Shown here piece by piece: positions 12,501 through 21,959 of a stretch of 64,000 nt of DNA. The DNA lies in assembly GCF_037392515.1 (NCBI RefSeq), contig NC_090287.1, forward strand, positions 8,415,501 to 8,479,500, written 5' to 3'. The notes under the pieces were generated by a model. That model worked only from the letters and a program-made list of their open reading frames with translations. It was not told where the DNA came from and made no database searches. Positions within the stretch are counted from its first letter, which is position 1; each line of letters begins with the position of its first letter. The position numbers were made by a program, and so were the translations under genes. This DNA is from Haliotis asinina (taxonomy: Eukaryota; Mollusca; Gastropoda; Lepetellida; Haliotidae).

Positions 12501-13832
12501 TTTCATTCATTATCAAATTAACTAAAATTAACTGGATTATTGAAGAATCAATTGGCCACCATCCTGAAGGAGGTGACAATCAAGTCAAGGTCAGACAAAC
12601 CAGTGTCTGATTGAATCACAATCATTCCACGACATCAAACATACCACTAAATCTGACCATTGTGTGCAGGATCCCATTCACAATGATACAGCATGCACAC
12701 ACTCCATCAGATAAACAGCCATAATATTTCTTCAAACGTTTTAAGCAAGTCAACATCTTCCTTTCACTTGCAATCTAATCTTCTGGCAAAGACAACATAA
12801 GCACTCTATGCTGATTTGTAATCTATGCTGGAATATTCTGGTAATGGGTAAATAAATTTCAAGTCTTTCCATTCTGTTTGAATGGATAACCAACCTTCTT
12901 TTTTTCTCATGCCTCCATGACAAAATAATCTGTGATGCTCACTCGTGGACTGTTTTGGAAGTAGTTCATTAGGCGATGGGCCTTCTTGTGCACAGGGTTA
13001 CAAACTGCCACAAGCAACATATTCGGTGTCTTTATGTTATCACTATTCAGGGCAGTAAAAGTTTCAGGCTGACTCTCATGCCAGACCCTAGTCATCAGTT
13101 ATTTACCTGTGAATATCCAGGCTACAAATGATCTTCAGTAACCCAAGATGATCAGCAGAGGTGACTAACATGTCAATGTATCCCAACTGAGTAGATTGAT
13201 GTTCATGCTGTTGATCACGCGAATATTTGGTCAAGACTTGTCTATTTACAGACTGCTGCCATGTTGCTGGAATGTTGCTGAGTGAGGTGTAAAACTAGAC
13301 TCACTCCTTAATTATCTAAGGTAGTCATTGCCATTCTATTATGATGATTACGTTCATCCAATTTGCCACTATAGCCTCACTTCAGTCTAACATTAAATGT
13401 GATACTGATAAAATACCTTTTCAAATAGATTACACTCATGTCAAAAGCAACATTCTGTATTAAGATATGAGAGGTTAAAATGAAGATGTCACTTCTGAAA
13501 CAGAATACTAACAGCAATGGATCTAGGGCACATGTCAGACAAATATCAAGAAACTGTACCAGATTATTATATCAAAGATAAACTAGCTACCTTCACAACA
13601 TGGCTGTAACTGAAATAGTCTTAAAAGTGGCATCACATGTAACCTTTCAAATTTGAAATGACAAGGTGATTACTAACTTTTGATAGAATTCGGTGTAGCT
13701 ATCAATGCCAGGTTTTGGCAACCAGGATGTGTCTAAGATTCGTAGGATCCCATTGGTATTATGCTGGATTGAGGCTAACTGCTCACGGAGCCAATTGGTA
13801 GAGACTAAGGTTCCAAGTCGTATAACTGTCAT
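513..13832 (-). CDS. MPST: 3-mercaptopyruvate / thiosulfate sulfurtransferase, partial (5' part)
   Basis: A tandem-rhodanese sulfurtransferase, which moves sulfur from 3-mercaptopyruvate or thiosulfate to cyanide, thiols or thioredoxin in cytosol or mitochondria (family knowledge). Four minus-strand exons join with consistent phases: 13832-13678 (from ATG), 11908-11713, 9353-9258 and 654-513. All have AG acceptors and GT donors, and together they give 196 codons plus one base. Exon 1 holds SWLPKPG; exon 2 holds HIPGSKHFDLNQC, THIIAYD and SVRTWWLFR, matching HIPGAAFFDIDQC and APRVWWMFR of human MPST; exon 3 holds SVLDGGLKKW; exon 4 holds LNPNLLRDYDAMVDN and QIVDAR, the start of rhodanese domain 2. 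The start was chosen because an in-frame stop lies upstream in the predicted leader exon. The catalytic cysteine domain and C-terminus are outside the window. MPST versus TST cannot be separated without that loop. Confidence 0.88.
655..1566. other. Intron of MPST-like gene with degenerate direct repeat
   Basis: Part of the 8.6-kb intron between the third and fourth visible coding exons. A motif of the type GAACCATTCTTGAGATATCTCC near 1042-1066 recurs in altered form near 1211-1232, about 165 bp apart, so part of this stretch looks like an old dispersed or tandem repeat. A short GAGT run lies at 714-727, just upstream of the exon-4 acceptor on the minus strand. No coding signal. Confidence 0.35.
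1567..1950. repeat. Inverted/complementary terminal repeat cluster of the DIRS element
   Basis: A block of about 50 bp starting at 1567 (GAAATTTTAACTATAAATTG onward, through CTTATCCTATCTCAC) is repeated in inverted form at about 1862-1909. An adjoining copy at about 1909-1945 is the inverse of the element's other end at about 5235-5275. Together they look like the right terminal repeat plus the internal complementary region that DIRS elements use for circular replication intermediates. Confidence 0.7.
1567..5275 (-). mobile_element. DIRS-type tyrosine-recombinase retroelement, broken
   Basis: Fossil element on the minus strand, inside an MPST intron and in the same orientation as the gene. 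Visible parts in order: a left inverted terminal repeat (about 5230-5275); a charged, serine-rich gag-like region (about 4357-5200); an RNase H-end region (about 3826-4317) with the DIRS-type ALSRPKRRSPTEW and VDLFATWYN signatures; a tyrosine recombinase region (about 2640-3900) with ATAARISELHALD and the terminal FYLRDLSG/PLVxAQ-like motif; and a cluster of inverted and complementary repeats at 1567-1950. The terminal-plus-internal complementary repeat layout is typical of DIRS rather than LTR elements. It is broken in several places and incomplete. The terminal repeats still match well, so it is probably of moderate age. Confidence 0.8.
5276..6230. other. Intronic, AT-rich; nothing recognised except a 9-bp repeat
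   Basis: No coding signal or known repeat. At about 5928-5961 there is a short run of four TGCACATAA-type 9-bp units. Confidence 0.4.
6231..6376 (+). mobile_element. tRNA-derived SINE, family B
   Basis: Head-to-tail copy on the plus strand. A tRNA-like head includes AAGTGGTTAAATCG (A-box region) and GGGTTTGATTC (B box). It is followed by the family's TATTTCTGGTRCCCCCY core and the shared GGAATATTGCT...CACTCACT tail. It is diverged from the other copies here, so it is old. Confidence 0.65.
6377..6847. other. Intronic; exon-like ORF fragments of doubtful meaning
   Basis: On the minus strand a 96-bp piece (6432-6527) has a good polypyrimidine acceptor and a GT donor and stays open in two frames. 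A 54-codon open stretch without Met ends at 6614. They do not join in phase and neither resembles a family I know. They lie between two good MPST exons, so I do not call them a gene. Confidence 0.25.
6848..7709. mobile_element. Mariner/Tc1-like non-autonomous DNA transposon
   Basis: Terminal inverted repeats of about 30 bp: the left end begins CGAGGGGTGTCC and the inverse of the right end begins CAAGGGGTGTCC. Both continue with a GCCTCAC block. A TA dinucleotide flanks each side (6846-6847 and 7710-7711), the expected target duplication. The 862-bp interior has no transposase ORF I can recognise, so it is a non-autonomous or decayed copy. The ends differ at several positions, so the insertion is not recent. 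Confidence 0.75.
7933..8160 (+). mobile_element. SINE family A, near-complete
   Basis: One of the better copies. It opens with CCGTGAAGGTCCCGGGGTAG, passes GGTTGACACATGTCATC, and closes with GGAATATTGCT and GTAAAACTAAACTC, then a (GCTC)n tail of about 20 bp in place of the usual (ACTC)n. Such a microsatellite tail fits target-primed retroposition. Confidence 0.75.
8437..8680 (-). mobile_element. SINE family A, near-complete, inverted
   Basis: Copy on the minus strand: the plus strand starts with the GAGTGAGTGAGTTTAG tail and ends with GGACCTTCACGGGTC. It faces the copy ending at 8160 tail to tail, about 280 bp apart, which could form a hairpin in a transcript. Confidence 0.75.
9354..11712. 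other. MPST intron; no gene seen
   Basis: About 2.4 kb of AT-rich intron. At about 9593-9654 a 22-bp block (TATTATTTTCAATGTAC plus CCGC) occurs twice. A (GAGT)4 run sits at about 10879-10895 and may be the last trace of a SINE tail. Nothing else supported. Confidence 0.4.
12148..12447. repeat. Perfect palindrome of two head-to-head tRNA-derived SINEs
   Basis: Two arms of about 129 bp (12148-12276 and about 12318-12447) are identical in inverse orientation as far as I can read, around a 41-bp spacer. Each arm carries GGGTTCGAATCCCGG, a strong pol III B box. The spacer completes the minus-strand copy with TGGCTTAGCGGG, a match to the A box. This SINE (family C here) looks derived from a Leu/Ser-type tRNA, because the A-to-B distance is long. 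The plus-strand copy lacks the head. The tail reads AGAATTTGTACTTTACTAAG. Transcribed as part of the MPST pre-mRNA, the pair would fold into a long perfect hairpin. Confidence 0.8.
12166..12306 (-). mobile_element. tRNA-derived SINE, family C, full head
   Basis: The minus-strand member of the palindrome. Both internal pol III boxes are intact (A box TGGCTTAGCGGG, B box GGTTCGAATCC), followed by a short unrelated tail. It may still be promoter-competent. I found no other copy of this family in the window outside the palindrome. Confidence 0.65.
13105..13307 (+). mobile_element. SINE family A, degraded
   Basis: Recognisable by ACCTGTGAA, AGGTGACTAAC, GCTGTTGATCACG and the GTAAAACTAGACTCACTC end. 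The middle is diverged, so this is an older copy in the MPST intron. Confidence 0.6.
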
Positions 13833-13843
13833 AGTTAAAGTAT

Positions 13844-16223
13844 CTGAAAACAAAAACATACGAGATAATGATATCATTCTGTATAACAGTAGTCACATAC
13901 ATCATCATCATCATCATCATCATCATAAACACCAGGAAGCAACAGACATACATTACCACCTATAGGTCCAAACTGCTTACTTGCTCAATATAATGTCTTC
14001 AATTGTTAGATGGATATAAATACTTTAACACATCTTAGAATTTAAAGGGACATTATTAGGAATGTTCTGTCTGTGTATTTACACTACACAATAGCTGACA
14101 AGGCCTGAAGACATTCTGGTCTGTTTGCCTTATTCCACGAGAGAAGTCTCTTTCCAGTGACACCACAAGGTATGGTAAATTGAGAAAGTCTTGCTGAATG
14201 GAAAGTTTTGTTAATATTGTGAATGAACTTCAGGTGCAAAACTTTCCAGGGACAATGACATCTCTTAATTTGTTAAACAATTATTCCTAGTCCATGTAAA
14301 TTATGTGATCAGACATGGTGGACATTCCGTACTGTGTTAACACAATGTACATACATATTGTGCCTACTCACATCTCAAAATGAAGTGTAGTATTATTTTG
14401 TTTCGCTAAAGTCACAATTAGTGTAGCTGGATGATCATATGTCAACAAACTACCTAGGCAGTTGAAATAGCAAGAGTGTGTGAAATCTCATCAGTGACCG
14501 GTTAAACTGTTCCATGTATAAAAACTATCCATCAATTCACCCAAAATCTGTTGCATAACCTTGGTTTTGATTATAAATATTTTACATTTATACAGCACAA
14601 CCTGCAATTAAACTGACACAATGCTAAAGCATATTTCTCTTTATAAAACAATAGTTTCAGATACTATATCTTGAAGATCACTGCATCCGAATTGATCTCT
14701 ATACATTATCAGGTATGTTTTAACTAAATCAGCACTATCGAAACTTGTGCATTCGCACAGCTGATTGCTATTTCTAGCACTGTATACAAGACAATCACAC
14801 ATGTTAATCTTAATCACTAAGTATAAGACAATGCCTAGCAAAAACAAATTAGAACTGAATAGCTGACTAATTTTGTCTAGCAATGTTTAAGTGCAAATTT
14901 GACATATTAGGAGACAAAGTAATCTTTTCCTGCATTTACAATTGCATTGTCAACAATTTTACTTGCTTTCACAAAAGGTGAACTTGACATAGAACTGTCA
15001 GGGTTGAACTTTGTCAATTTACAGTATGCTCCTCACATGGAAGAACTTTCCTATTGTTTGTAATCTAAGACCCTTATCTTTAAATATAATACAAGATTAT
15101 TACGATCCATGAGCAGTTGACATGTCGTATGAGCATACAGATATACTACCATAACATGGAAAGTGTGGTAGGTGTGACATCACACTTCAAAATTATTTCA
15201 AACATGAATCAAATTTTAATAACACACATGATCATTGATGTACTGTGATTCTAATAATCCTGATGACATGCATTTATACTTCATGACCCTGAAACAAATC
15301 CACTAAATGCAGTCCAAGCAAACATTTTTTTCCAGTAAAATATTTTCCTTGCACAGAGAGTAGATGCATGTTAGCTTAGACAACATATAACAATGTTCGT
15401 GGTGTTGAGAAATGGTTTCAAACTGAAATTTACAGAGGGCAATTTTGATGTTTTACATTACAGCAATAACTTGTTAACAACTGACATGGAACTGCTGTAG
15501 CTCATGCATCACTGAATACTATATATATATGATCACCATTTGGTATGCACGTAAACATTTACAACAGCAGGTGAAGCATATAATTGAAACCCACACACAG
15601 AGAATATTAATGCATGGATTTAATTGAAACATTTCAGTAACTAAGTGGCATCCATTTCATATTGACTCAAAAGTTAATAAAATATTAGCATTCTACATTA
15701 ATTGCAACGTGTTCGTGTATGTTTCATGTTACACAGTATGAAAATGTTACATGTATAAGATCTATATTTGATATAAAACTGTTGTGAGCTTGAGAATGTC
15801 ACTTCATAAAATATGTGTCATTTTCTTGATAACAATACTAACATCAGGACAACATGACAAGGGACAATATTACTATTTGTTTGTTAACTGCTGATTATCA
15901 ACTAAATGGACATGTAGATAACGTCCTCACGACACAACATGACTGGAAACTACCTGAGATATATGGTATTATATCATTCAGTTTTGACCATACAATTAAC
16001 TGCTATTAAAATGTACATACACAAACTGACGAGCACTTTGAGCTGACCTACTGACCACGGTGTGACAATCGCAGCTTAAACTTGACTGCTGGTGCCTGCT
16101 ACAGATTAGAGTCCGGCCTCCCTTCGCCAACAGGGAACAGCAGACGTGATAGATACCGTGGTATCTGCATTTATGGTTAACTGTGTCATCTACTGCAAAG
16201 CAGTTACAACTAAGAATACTCAC
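13844..16223. other. First intron of MPST-like gene
   Basis: The stretch between the predicted non-coding first exon and the first coding exon. It contains a (CAT)n microsatellite at 13894-13926 and a short (AT)n run near 15521. The rest is AT-rich with no coding signal. Confidence 0.45.
13894..13926. repeat. (CAT)n microsatellite
   Basis: About 10 uninterrupted trinucleotide units, 50 bp outside the first MPST coding exon. Likely polymorphic. Confidence 0.9.
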
Positions 16224-16330
16224 ACCACAGAGCTGCTGGTAACCACAAGACGTGTCTCCGACACTGTGCAGCTCATGCGAACTGCTTTTCTGACGTGATC
16301 GCAACGCCAGGCGAGTTATGCGTGACCTTG
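16224..16330 (-). other. Predicted 5' non-coding exon of the MPST-like gene
   Basis: On the minus strand the sequence CTCTGTGGT is followed by GTGAGTATTC, a near-consensus donor at 16223-16222. Spliced to the acceptor at 13844, the reading frame of the MPST ATG meets a TGA in this exon, so the exon would be leader only. The upstream limit (transcription start) is a guess from the promoter motifs just above. RNA evidence is needed. Confidence 0.45.
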
Positions 16331-16442
16331 ACCTGTAATGTTTTGGAATTCAACACTCAACTTCCGGTGACCTTTCGCATCACGTGACTATGATTCTTCC
16401 GGGTCCATTTTGACGACATGTTGGTTGGCGAATTTGGGGAAC
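16290..16442. promoter_or_regulatory. Likely bidirectional promoter, MPST / THAP genes
   Basis: Two divergent genes start on either side of this CpG-containing stretch. Visible sites: TGACGTGA (half CRE-like, about 16291), AACTTCCGGTGA (ETS/GABP-like, 16359-16370), TCACGTGA (E-box of USF/MiT type, 16380-16387), CTTCCGGG (second ETS site, 16396-16403) and CCATTTTG (YY1-like, 16405-16412). ETS plus YY1 sites near a shared start region are typical of housekeeping bidirectional promoters. There is no TATA box near either start. Motif calls are by eye. Confidence 0.55.
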
Positions 16443-19400
16443 ATGCCACACTGTTGCGTACCACAGTGCAGGAACAGAAGTGAAACGAACCCCCATTTGT
16501 CATTTTATCGTTTTCCTGCTAATCCTGCTACTCGAAGGAAATGGATCTTGATGATTCAGTAAGGGATACCAATGAATTCTATATGAACAATATCGATCAT
16601 GTCAGCTGTCACTCAGTCTGGCTGATAAATTTTGCTGTGATTTGCGCTCAATACATAGTATGTTTTGCACTAACCTTAAAATATGAATCTCAGATCTTGT
16701 GACAAAATTAAAGTAAGTTGCTCTGAAGAAAGTACAGATTTTATTGTTTCTTCTCCCAGTCTTCGGTATGAACTAGCCTGACTAGCTGACTTGTGTATAC
16801 ATGTGTAATGTGTCTCTGAAATGCCAAATGTGGGGAGGTTGAAAAGGAAGCAGAATTACATGTAGCCATAGATGGAAGCCATGGACATTACGTTCACTAG
16901 GTTATAGAGCTTGACAGAATACCAGTGGTTCCTATTCATCGCATCAACATTTTTTGCCACATGAATCTTCAGTCTACTCCCTGCGTCAGTGCATGGAATA
17001 TATGTAACTGCAAACTAATACTTATCATGTCATAGTATTTTTTGCTTTCCTGATTAATCTAGTTAAACAGAAAACAAAAACGTGGAAATTGTTTGAAATG
17101 GGTTTTATTCTACTGTTTGGGGCTTAGTTATTAATTCTGTACAGGGTTACATTATCCTACTAGAATTACAGCTCTACATGAACTCAGCATTTATTGGTAA
17201 ATTTGAGTCAAGTATTAACAAACGGAATCTCAGAAGCCCCTCACTGGTCATCAGATCTGTTAAATGTCACGAGGTGCTTTCAGTCTCAACAGTGTTGTAG
17301 TTGTGTGGTTTGAATCCATCAGCCTTGATGTGTGGCCACAAAAGGCCACAGTATAAACCTTGATTTTTTAAAAAAAATTTTGCTGAAAATGTCAGCAGAA
17401 GTGCATTTCCAAGGACATTGATTTGACAAGCATTGCCATGCTGTGAGGTAACAGACTGAAGCAATATCATGATAACTCTAGCTCTCCACAAGGTATAGCA
17501 TGTCGAATTTCAGTCTAAGTATACTTCGTCTCAGTGTATTTCGTTACACTCCACCACTGAGTCTAACAAAACCTAGTAGAAGGTCACGTCAGGTAACCTT
17601 TGAGCAACCAATCACAGTCCAATCAAATGCGAGACAGTTGAATAGATTTAACCAATCAGACAACGGCTACTATTTAGGGATCGGAGGGACTTTCAAAATA
17701 TTCAGGTCACCGACACAGATCTCTCCATAAACAAAACTCAGCATATAACACAGTTATTTGACCTGCAGTATATACGCTTTGGGGTTTCTGTTGACATGGT
17801 TACCATAAGCTAATATTTCCACAAGATAACATCCTTGAATATTGTCAAAAACACTATTTTCAACGACTGTTTTTACTCACAGTTGTCATGGCAGTACGTA
17901 CGCCGTGTGCATCACCCGGAAGCAATCGTACACTAAATATGTGTAAAAAGATAAAAAGTTCATAAGGGATGTGCGAATGTGCACTTTCGCGATTTGGTAA
18001 GCTGTGTTCTGATTGGTCAGTCTCAAAGGTTACCTGACTCAGTGGTGGAGTGTAACGAAAAGTACAGAGGATAAGTTTACTTAGACTGGTCGAATTTGCA
18101 CCAGGATAATGAATAGAGGTGTTTTTCTTACTTCTTCACTTCTTAAGAATGCCACTGAATGGAAATGATAAATAGTTTGTGCCCAGCATTTCATAGTGAA
18201 CATTTAGTCTCGAATATGCTTGCTTCTTGCAGCATGCAATTTGAACAACTGCTTGGTCCTATTTCTTTGACCAATTTAACAGACTGCTTCTCTCATTCAA
18301 ATCAAAAAATTCTTTCACAAGACTACCAGTGAAAAATTACAGGTCAAAATGTCAACTTTCCTCTGATGACACCTTTGAACTTGATATTCAGTCTGTACTT
18401 CCTTACTTGCCATAAATATTGATATGCTTTATTGTGTTATTTACTTGAATTTCAAATCAAATCTGTAGTATTCATATTTTTTAATTGTTTTAAAGTGTCA
18501 TAATAGTATATGGGGAAAATGTACAGGTACATTCCACAGACAACACTCAGTGTTATGACATGACAAATTGAAGTTATAATGCAGTTATATATTATATTAA
18601 ATATATTAAATCTTGTGGATTTGGAACCACATGCTGGTGTGTTGTATGCTAGGATTCATATTTCTGGAAAATGTTGGTTATCGGCTGTCTTGTTTGTAAG
18701 TGCTTACAGGGCAGATCAATACCATTTCCAAGTTATGTGACATTTTGTCAGTAGCATGAAATATATTTCTCTCATAAATTGTAAATGATGACAAATGAAT
18801 GTCAGATGGATATAATGTCTGATGCTATTGAGAAGTCAGTTTCAGTTTCAGACTGTACTCATTCTGACCTTTTGTTATTTCTGTTGCATTTACCTTAAAA
18901 AAGACAAGTAGTTTCTATGTATTCATGGAAATTATGTCAGTTTCATTTTGCAATAGAAGAACTTTTCCTGGACAGCTTCACCCATGATAAACAGTTACCG
19001 ACACAAGGCATTTCTCTTGAAAATTATGGATTATCATCAGTATAGATATGTGATCTGACCCATCATGGCGTCCCTGCACTTGTAAAGGTTGCAGGTGATG
19101 ACTGGCCTCCTGTGCCTGTGGTTGTTTCCTCTGCAAACTGCAAAATGTAAAATTATGTTATAAAGTATACACTTCTAATCAATAATAATAAACATGGCAA
19201 TAAATCAGAGCCTCCATTCACAAAGGGGATTGTAAGTCACTAACTGAATGTTGAAGAATGGGAGATGGGAATCAGAAATCAAATCCACTAATGATCATCA
19301 GAGTGAACAATTATCGATTATAATCAAAATTTATACATTTTTAATCTAATTACCATTTGTAAGGGTAAAACAACAGGTAGTATTAGCAATATGTTTTAAT

Positions 19401-19982
19401 TTCTAAATTGTAAATATGTTTTTTACAATCAATAAGTAGTTTTAAGCCTTCTTTTGATCGATATTCAATTGTTTTCGATCATCGGAACACTACTAGTGAA
19501 GTGGAATTTTATTTCTCTTTCATACTTGTGTTTGTCATTTAAGGCGAGATGACTTTGATCCAACACCTAACACCAGAGTCTGCAGTTGGCATTTCCCCCA
19601 TGGCAAGGAAAAGGGTCCATCTAGATTTCATTGGACTGAAGACCTCAAGGAGGGACAATTCACTCCTCAAGAAGATACCACTGATGTGAGAAAAACAAGG
19701 CAGTTGAGGAAAATTGGTGGCAGTACCAAGCATTATGTTAAAACGAACAATCCCCTTGAGATTCTGGCTTCTGCTGCCTCAGTGATGGAGGCACTGGCAC
19801 CACGTCCTGTAGCCATTACAACAAAGGATCATGGGAAAAGATACTTCAGAGTCATTGATGATGTTGAACGGTACAATCTTCATGCTTATGCTAAAAAGCC
19901 ACAGTCCGCAGAAAGTGAACGGGATGGTAGAGTGGATAAAACAATGGATGGTGGTGTGTCTGAAGACTATGTGGCTATGTAA
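16443..19982 (+). CDS. THAP-domain zinc-finger protein, 184 residues, two exons
   Basis: Exon 1 16443-16558 (donor GTAAGG) joins exon 2 19544-19982 (acceptor TTTAAG) in phase. The first 70 residues form a THAP (C2CH) DNA-binding zinc finger: C5 and C9 (CCVPQC), the FYRFP block with P25, W34, then C52-x2-H55 in RVCSWHFPHG, and a GPSRFHW stretch in place of the usual AVPTIF motif. The finger is split by the intron at Q39, between its two zinc half-sites. The remaining 115 residues are polar and basic, end in VAM, and match nothing I recognise. There is no transposase, so this is not an obvious P-element domestication. THAP proteins bind short DNA sites and act in transcription or cell-cycle control; the target here is unknown. 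It is head to head with the MPST-like gene. Confidence 0.85.
16559..19543 (+). other. Intron of the THAP gene
   Basis: 2,985-bp intron with clean GTAAGG and TTTAAG borders. It holds the 578-bp MULE-like MITE (17511-18088). The rest is AT-rich, unique-looking sequence with no exon I can support. Confidence 0.7.
17511..18088. mobile_element. Mutator-like MITE with perfect 9-bp target duplication
   Basis: Long terminal inverted repeats: the left begins CAGTCTAAGTATACTTC and the inverse of the right begins CAGTCTAAGTAAACTTATC. Both contain TTTCGTTACACTCCACCACTG and then an AGGTAACCTTTGAG block, so the arms reach roughly 75-100 bp with small gaps. The 9-bp GTCGAATTT directly flanks both sides (17502-17510 and 18089-18097). 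A 9-bp duplication with long TIRs points to the Mutator (MULE) group. There is no transposase, so it is non-autonomous. The interior has several CCAAT/ATTGG boxes. Confidence 0.82.
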
Positions 19983-20464
19983 CCAGCAGGACTTATTTTT
20001 TGTACATGTTTATCTCTATTTCTGAGATGTATTTGTATATTGTTATTGTGATAACAAAGAAATGTTTGCTATTTTGTCATGTACCTGTAATCTCTTTTTC
20101 AGCTTTCTGATCTGATTAATTTTGGATTAAAAATTTTGGAAAAGTGATTGAGTTTAATATTGTTTTGAAAGAAAAGATTGAAGTAATGCATGTCCTGACT
20201 AGCTCAATTTTGGTGAAATCCATCATATAGCTGCATCAAGCATTTGTCTTGAACACAAAGAATTATGGATCTGTGACTGGAACTCATTGAGATCCCTGCA
20301 CTTGTAAGGCTGCAACTGATAACTGGACTACCTATGCCAAGAATATACCATGCAGCTTGTTAACATTTGAAAAATGCAGAGGAAAGACCGAAACCAGTTA
20401 ATTTTGAAACCTGGATATGATAAGATGTTTCAGCCATTTTGAACCCAGAAATAGCTCGAGACTT
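19983..20464 (+). other. THAP gene 3' UTR and flank
   Basis: AT-rich sequence after the TAA. An ATTAAA at 20126-20131, about 145 bp past the stop, is the best candidate poly(A) signal. No other feature seen before the SINE at 20465. Confidence 0.4.
20126..20131 (+). terminator. Candidate poly(A) signal ATTAAA of the THAP gene
   Basis: Common variant hexamer at a plausible distance from the stop codon. No cDNA support. Confidence 0.3.
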
Positions 20465-20710
20465 GAGTGAGTTTAGTTTTATGCCACACTCAGCAATATT
20501 GCAGCTATATGACGGTGGTCTGTAGATATTCGAGTCTGGACCAGGCAATCCAGTGACCAACAACATGAGCCTGGATCTGCGCAATTGGGAACCGATGACG
20601 TGTCAACCAAGTCAGCGAGTCTGAGCACCCGATCTTGTTAGTTGCCTTTTATGACAAGCATAGTCGCCTTTCATGGCAAGCATGGGTCGCTGAAGGCCTA
20701 TTCTATCTCG
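20465..20710 (-). mobile_element. SINE family A, near-complete
   Basis: The plus strand starts GAGTGAGTTTAGTTTTATGC and ends GCTGAAGGCCTATTCTATC. It is followed after 30 bp by a second copy in the same orientation that shares private variants (TATGACGGTGGTCTGTAGAT), so the pair probably arose by local duplication rather than two insertions. Confidence 0.75.
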
Positions 20711-20740
20711 CCTCGTAGTATGTGAGAGGGAATACAAGGT

Positions 20741-20960
20741 GTTATGACGGTGGTCTGTAGATATTCGAGTCTGGACCAGACAATCCAGTGACCAACAACA
20801 TGAGCCTGGATCTGCGCAATTGGGAACCGGTGACATGTATCAACCAGTCAGCGAGCCTGACCACCCAATCTGGTTAGTCGCCTCTTACAACAAGCATAGC
20901 TGCCTTTTATGGCAAGCATGGGTTGCTGAAGGCCTATTCTACTCTGGACCTTCACGGGTC
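20741..20960 (-). mobile_element. SINE family A, tail-less second copy
   Basis: It starts inside the repeat at TTATGACGGTGG, without the GAGT tail, and runs to GACCTTCACGGGTC. It shares diagnostic changes with the copy at 20465-20710, for example GTGACCAACAACATGAGCC. Confidence 0.72.
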
Positions 20961-21959
20961 ACTTTCTACATAAGAAGCAGGGGCTTTTAGTACTGTGCAA
21001 TGTGAACATCAGTCAAAGTTTCTCTGAGGTTTTAAATTTGACACACATCTTTCTCACCTCCAAAATTTACCCAAAATTAAATGAACATGCAATCACTCAT
21101 GACTTGAAATCTCGGGAAACTATGGCAGAGTAAACATACTATGGAATATACTATATTTTATGTATGATTCATGTGTGTAAAATGTACACACCTGTTCATG
21201 ACGCCATGATTCTAACCAGAGTTACTTCCCTTAGATTGTGGGAACAAATCTACTTTTAAAGCAGATGTCTCTGCTATTTGTTGCTAGCATTTATGACTTT
21301 GAATTGTATCAGTGTGGTGCACAGTCGAGCATGTGCACATCTCAAGATATAATTAACTGAGCAAATAATATGTCACCATGTGTCTGAGGAAGGTGAATTT
21401 CTGATCTATTTTATATGCATATATTGTGGTTTGATCATGTGTAACTGTTGTCACCTGTATTTTAGTGATATTACAGTTCGTCTGCATAATGTTGCTGAGA
21501 ACAGTTAACATAATCCGGGAGTATGGAATTTGACCTCTCTATCATATGTTGGTTCATGATAATAGTTGTACACATTGTGGTCCTCAAGCACCTTTGATTG
21601 TGACATCAGAAAGGATTGTTTTGATAAAGGTTGGTCAACTTGGTCCCTAGTGTGTGGATCCATGGAATGATGTTCATAATGCCAGTCACAGGATTGTCTG
21701 GTTCAGAATAGGTTTCATCCAGACCACTCATATATGACTGGATTGTAGCACACCCAAATGCAAACAAACACATGTATCAGCCAACAAAGGACATTATGGA
21801 TCTGATCAGTAAACAGAAAATGCACCAATGTTTTGGCCAACCATTGTCTTGGTCGGGGTTTCTATTTAGACTACGTGTGTCATTGTTTTTGCCTTTTTGT
21901 GAAAGTTTTAACTAAAATTTCTCATAATAATATTAATATGTTTGTGTACCAAGTCCCCA
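20961..21959. other. Intergenic, nothing recognised
   Basis: About 1 kb between the SINE pair and the 45-bp minisatellite. No coding signal, repeat end or RNA gene seen. Confidence 0.4.
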
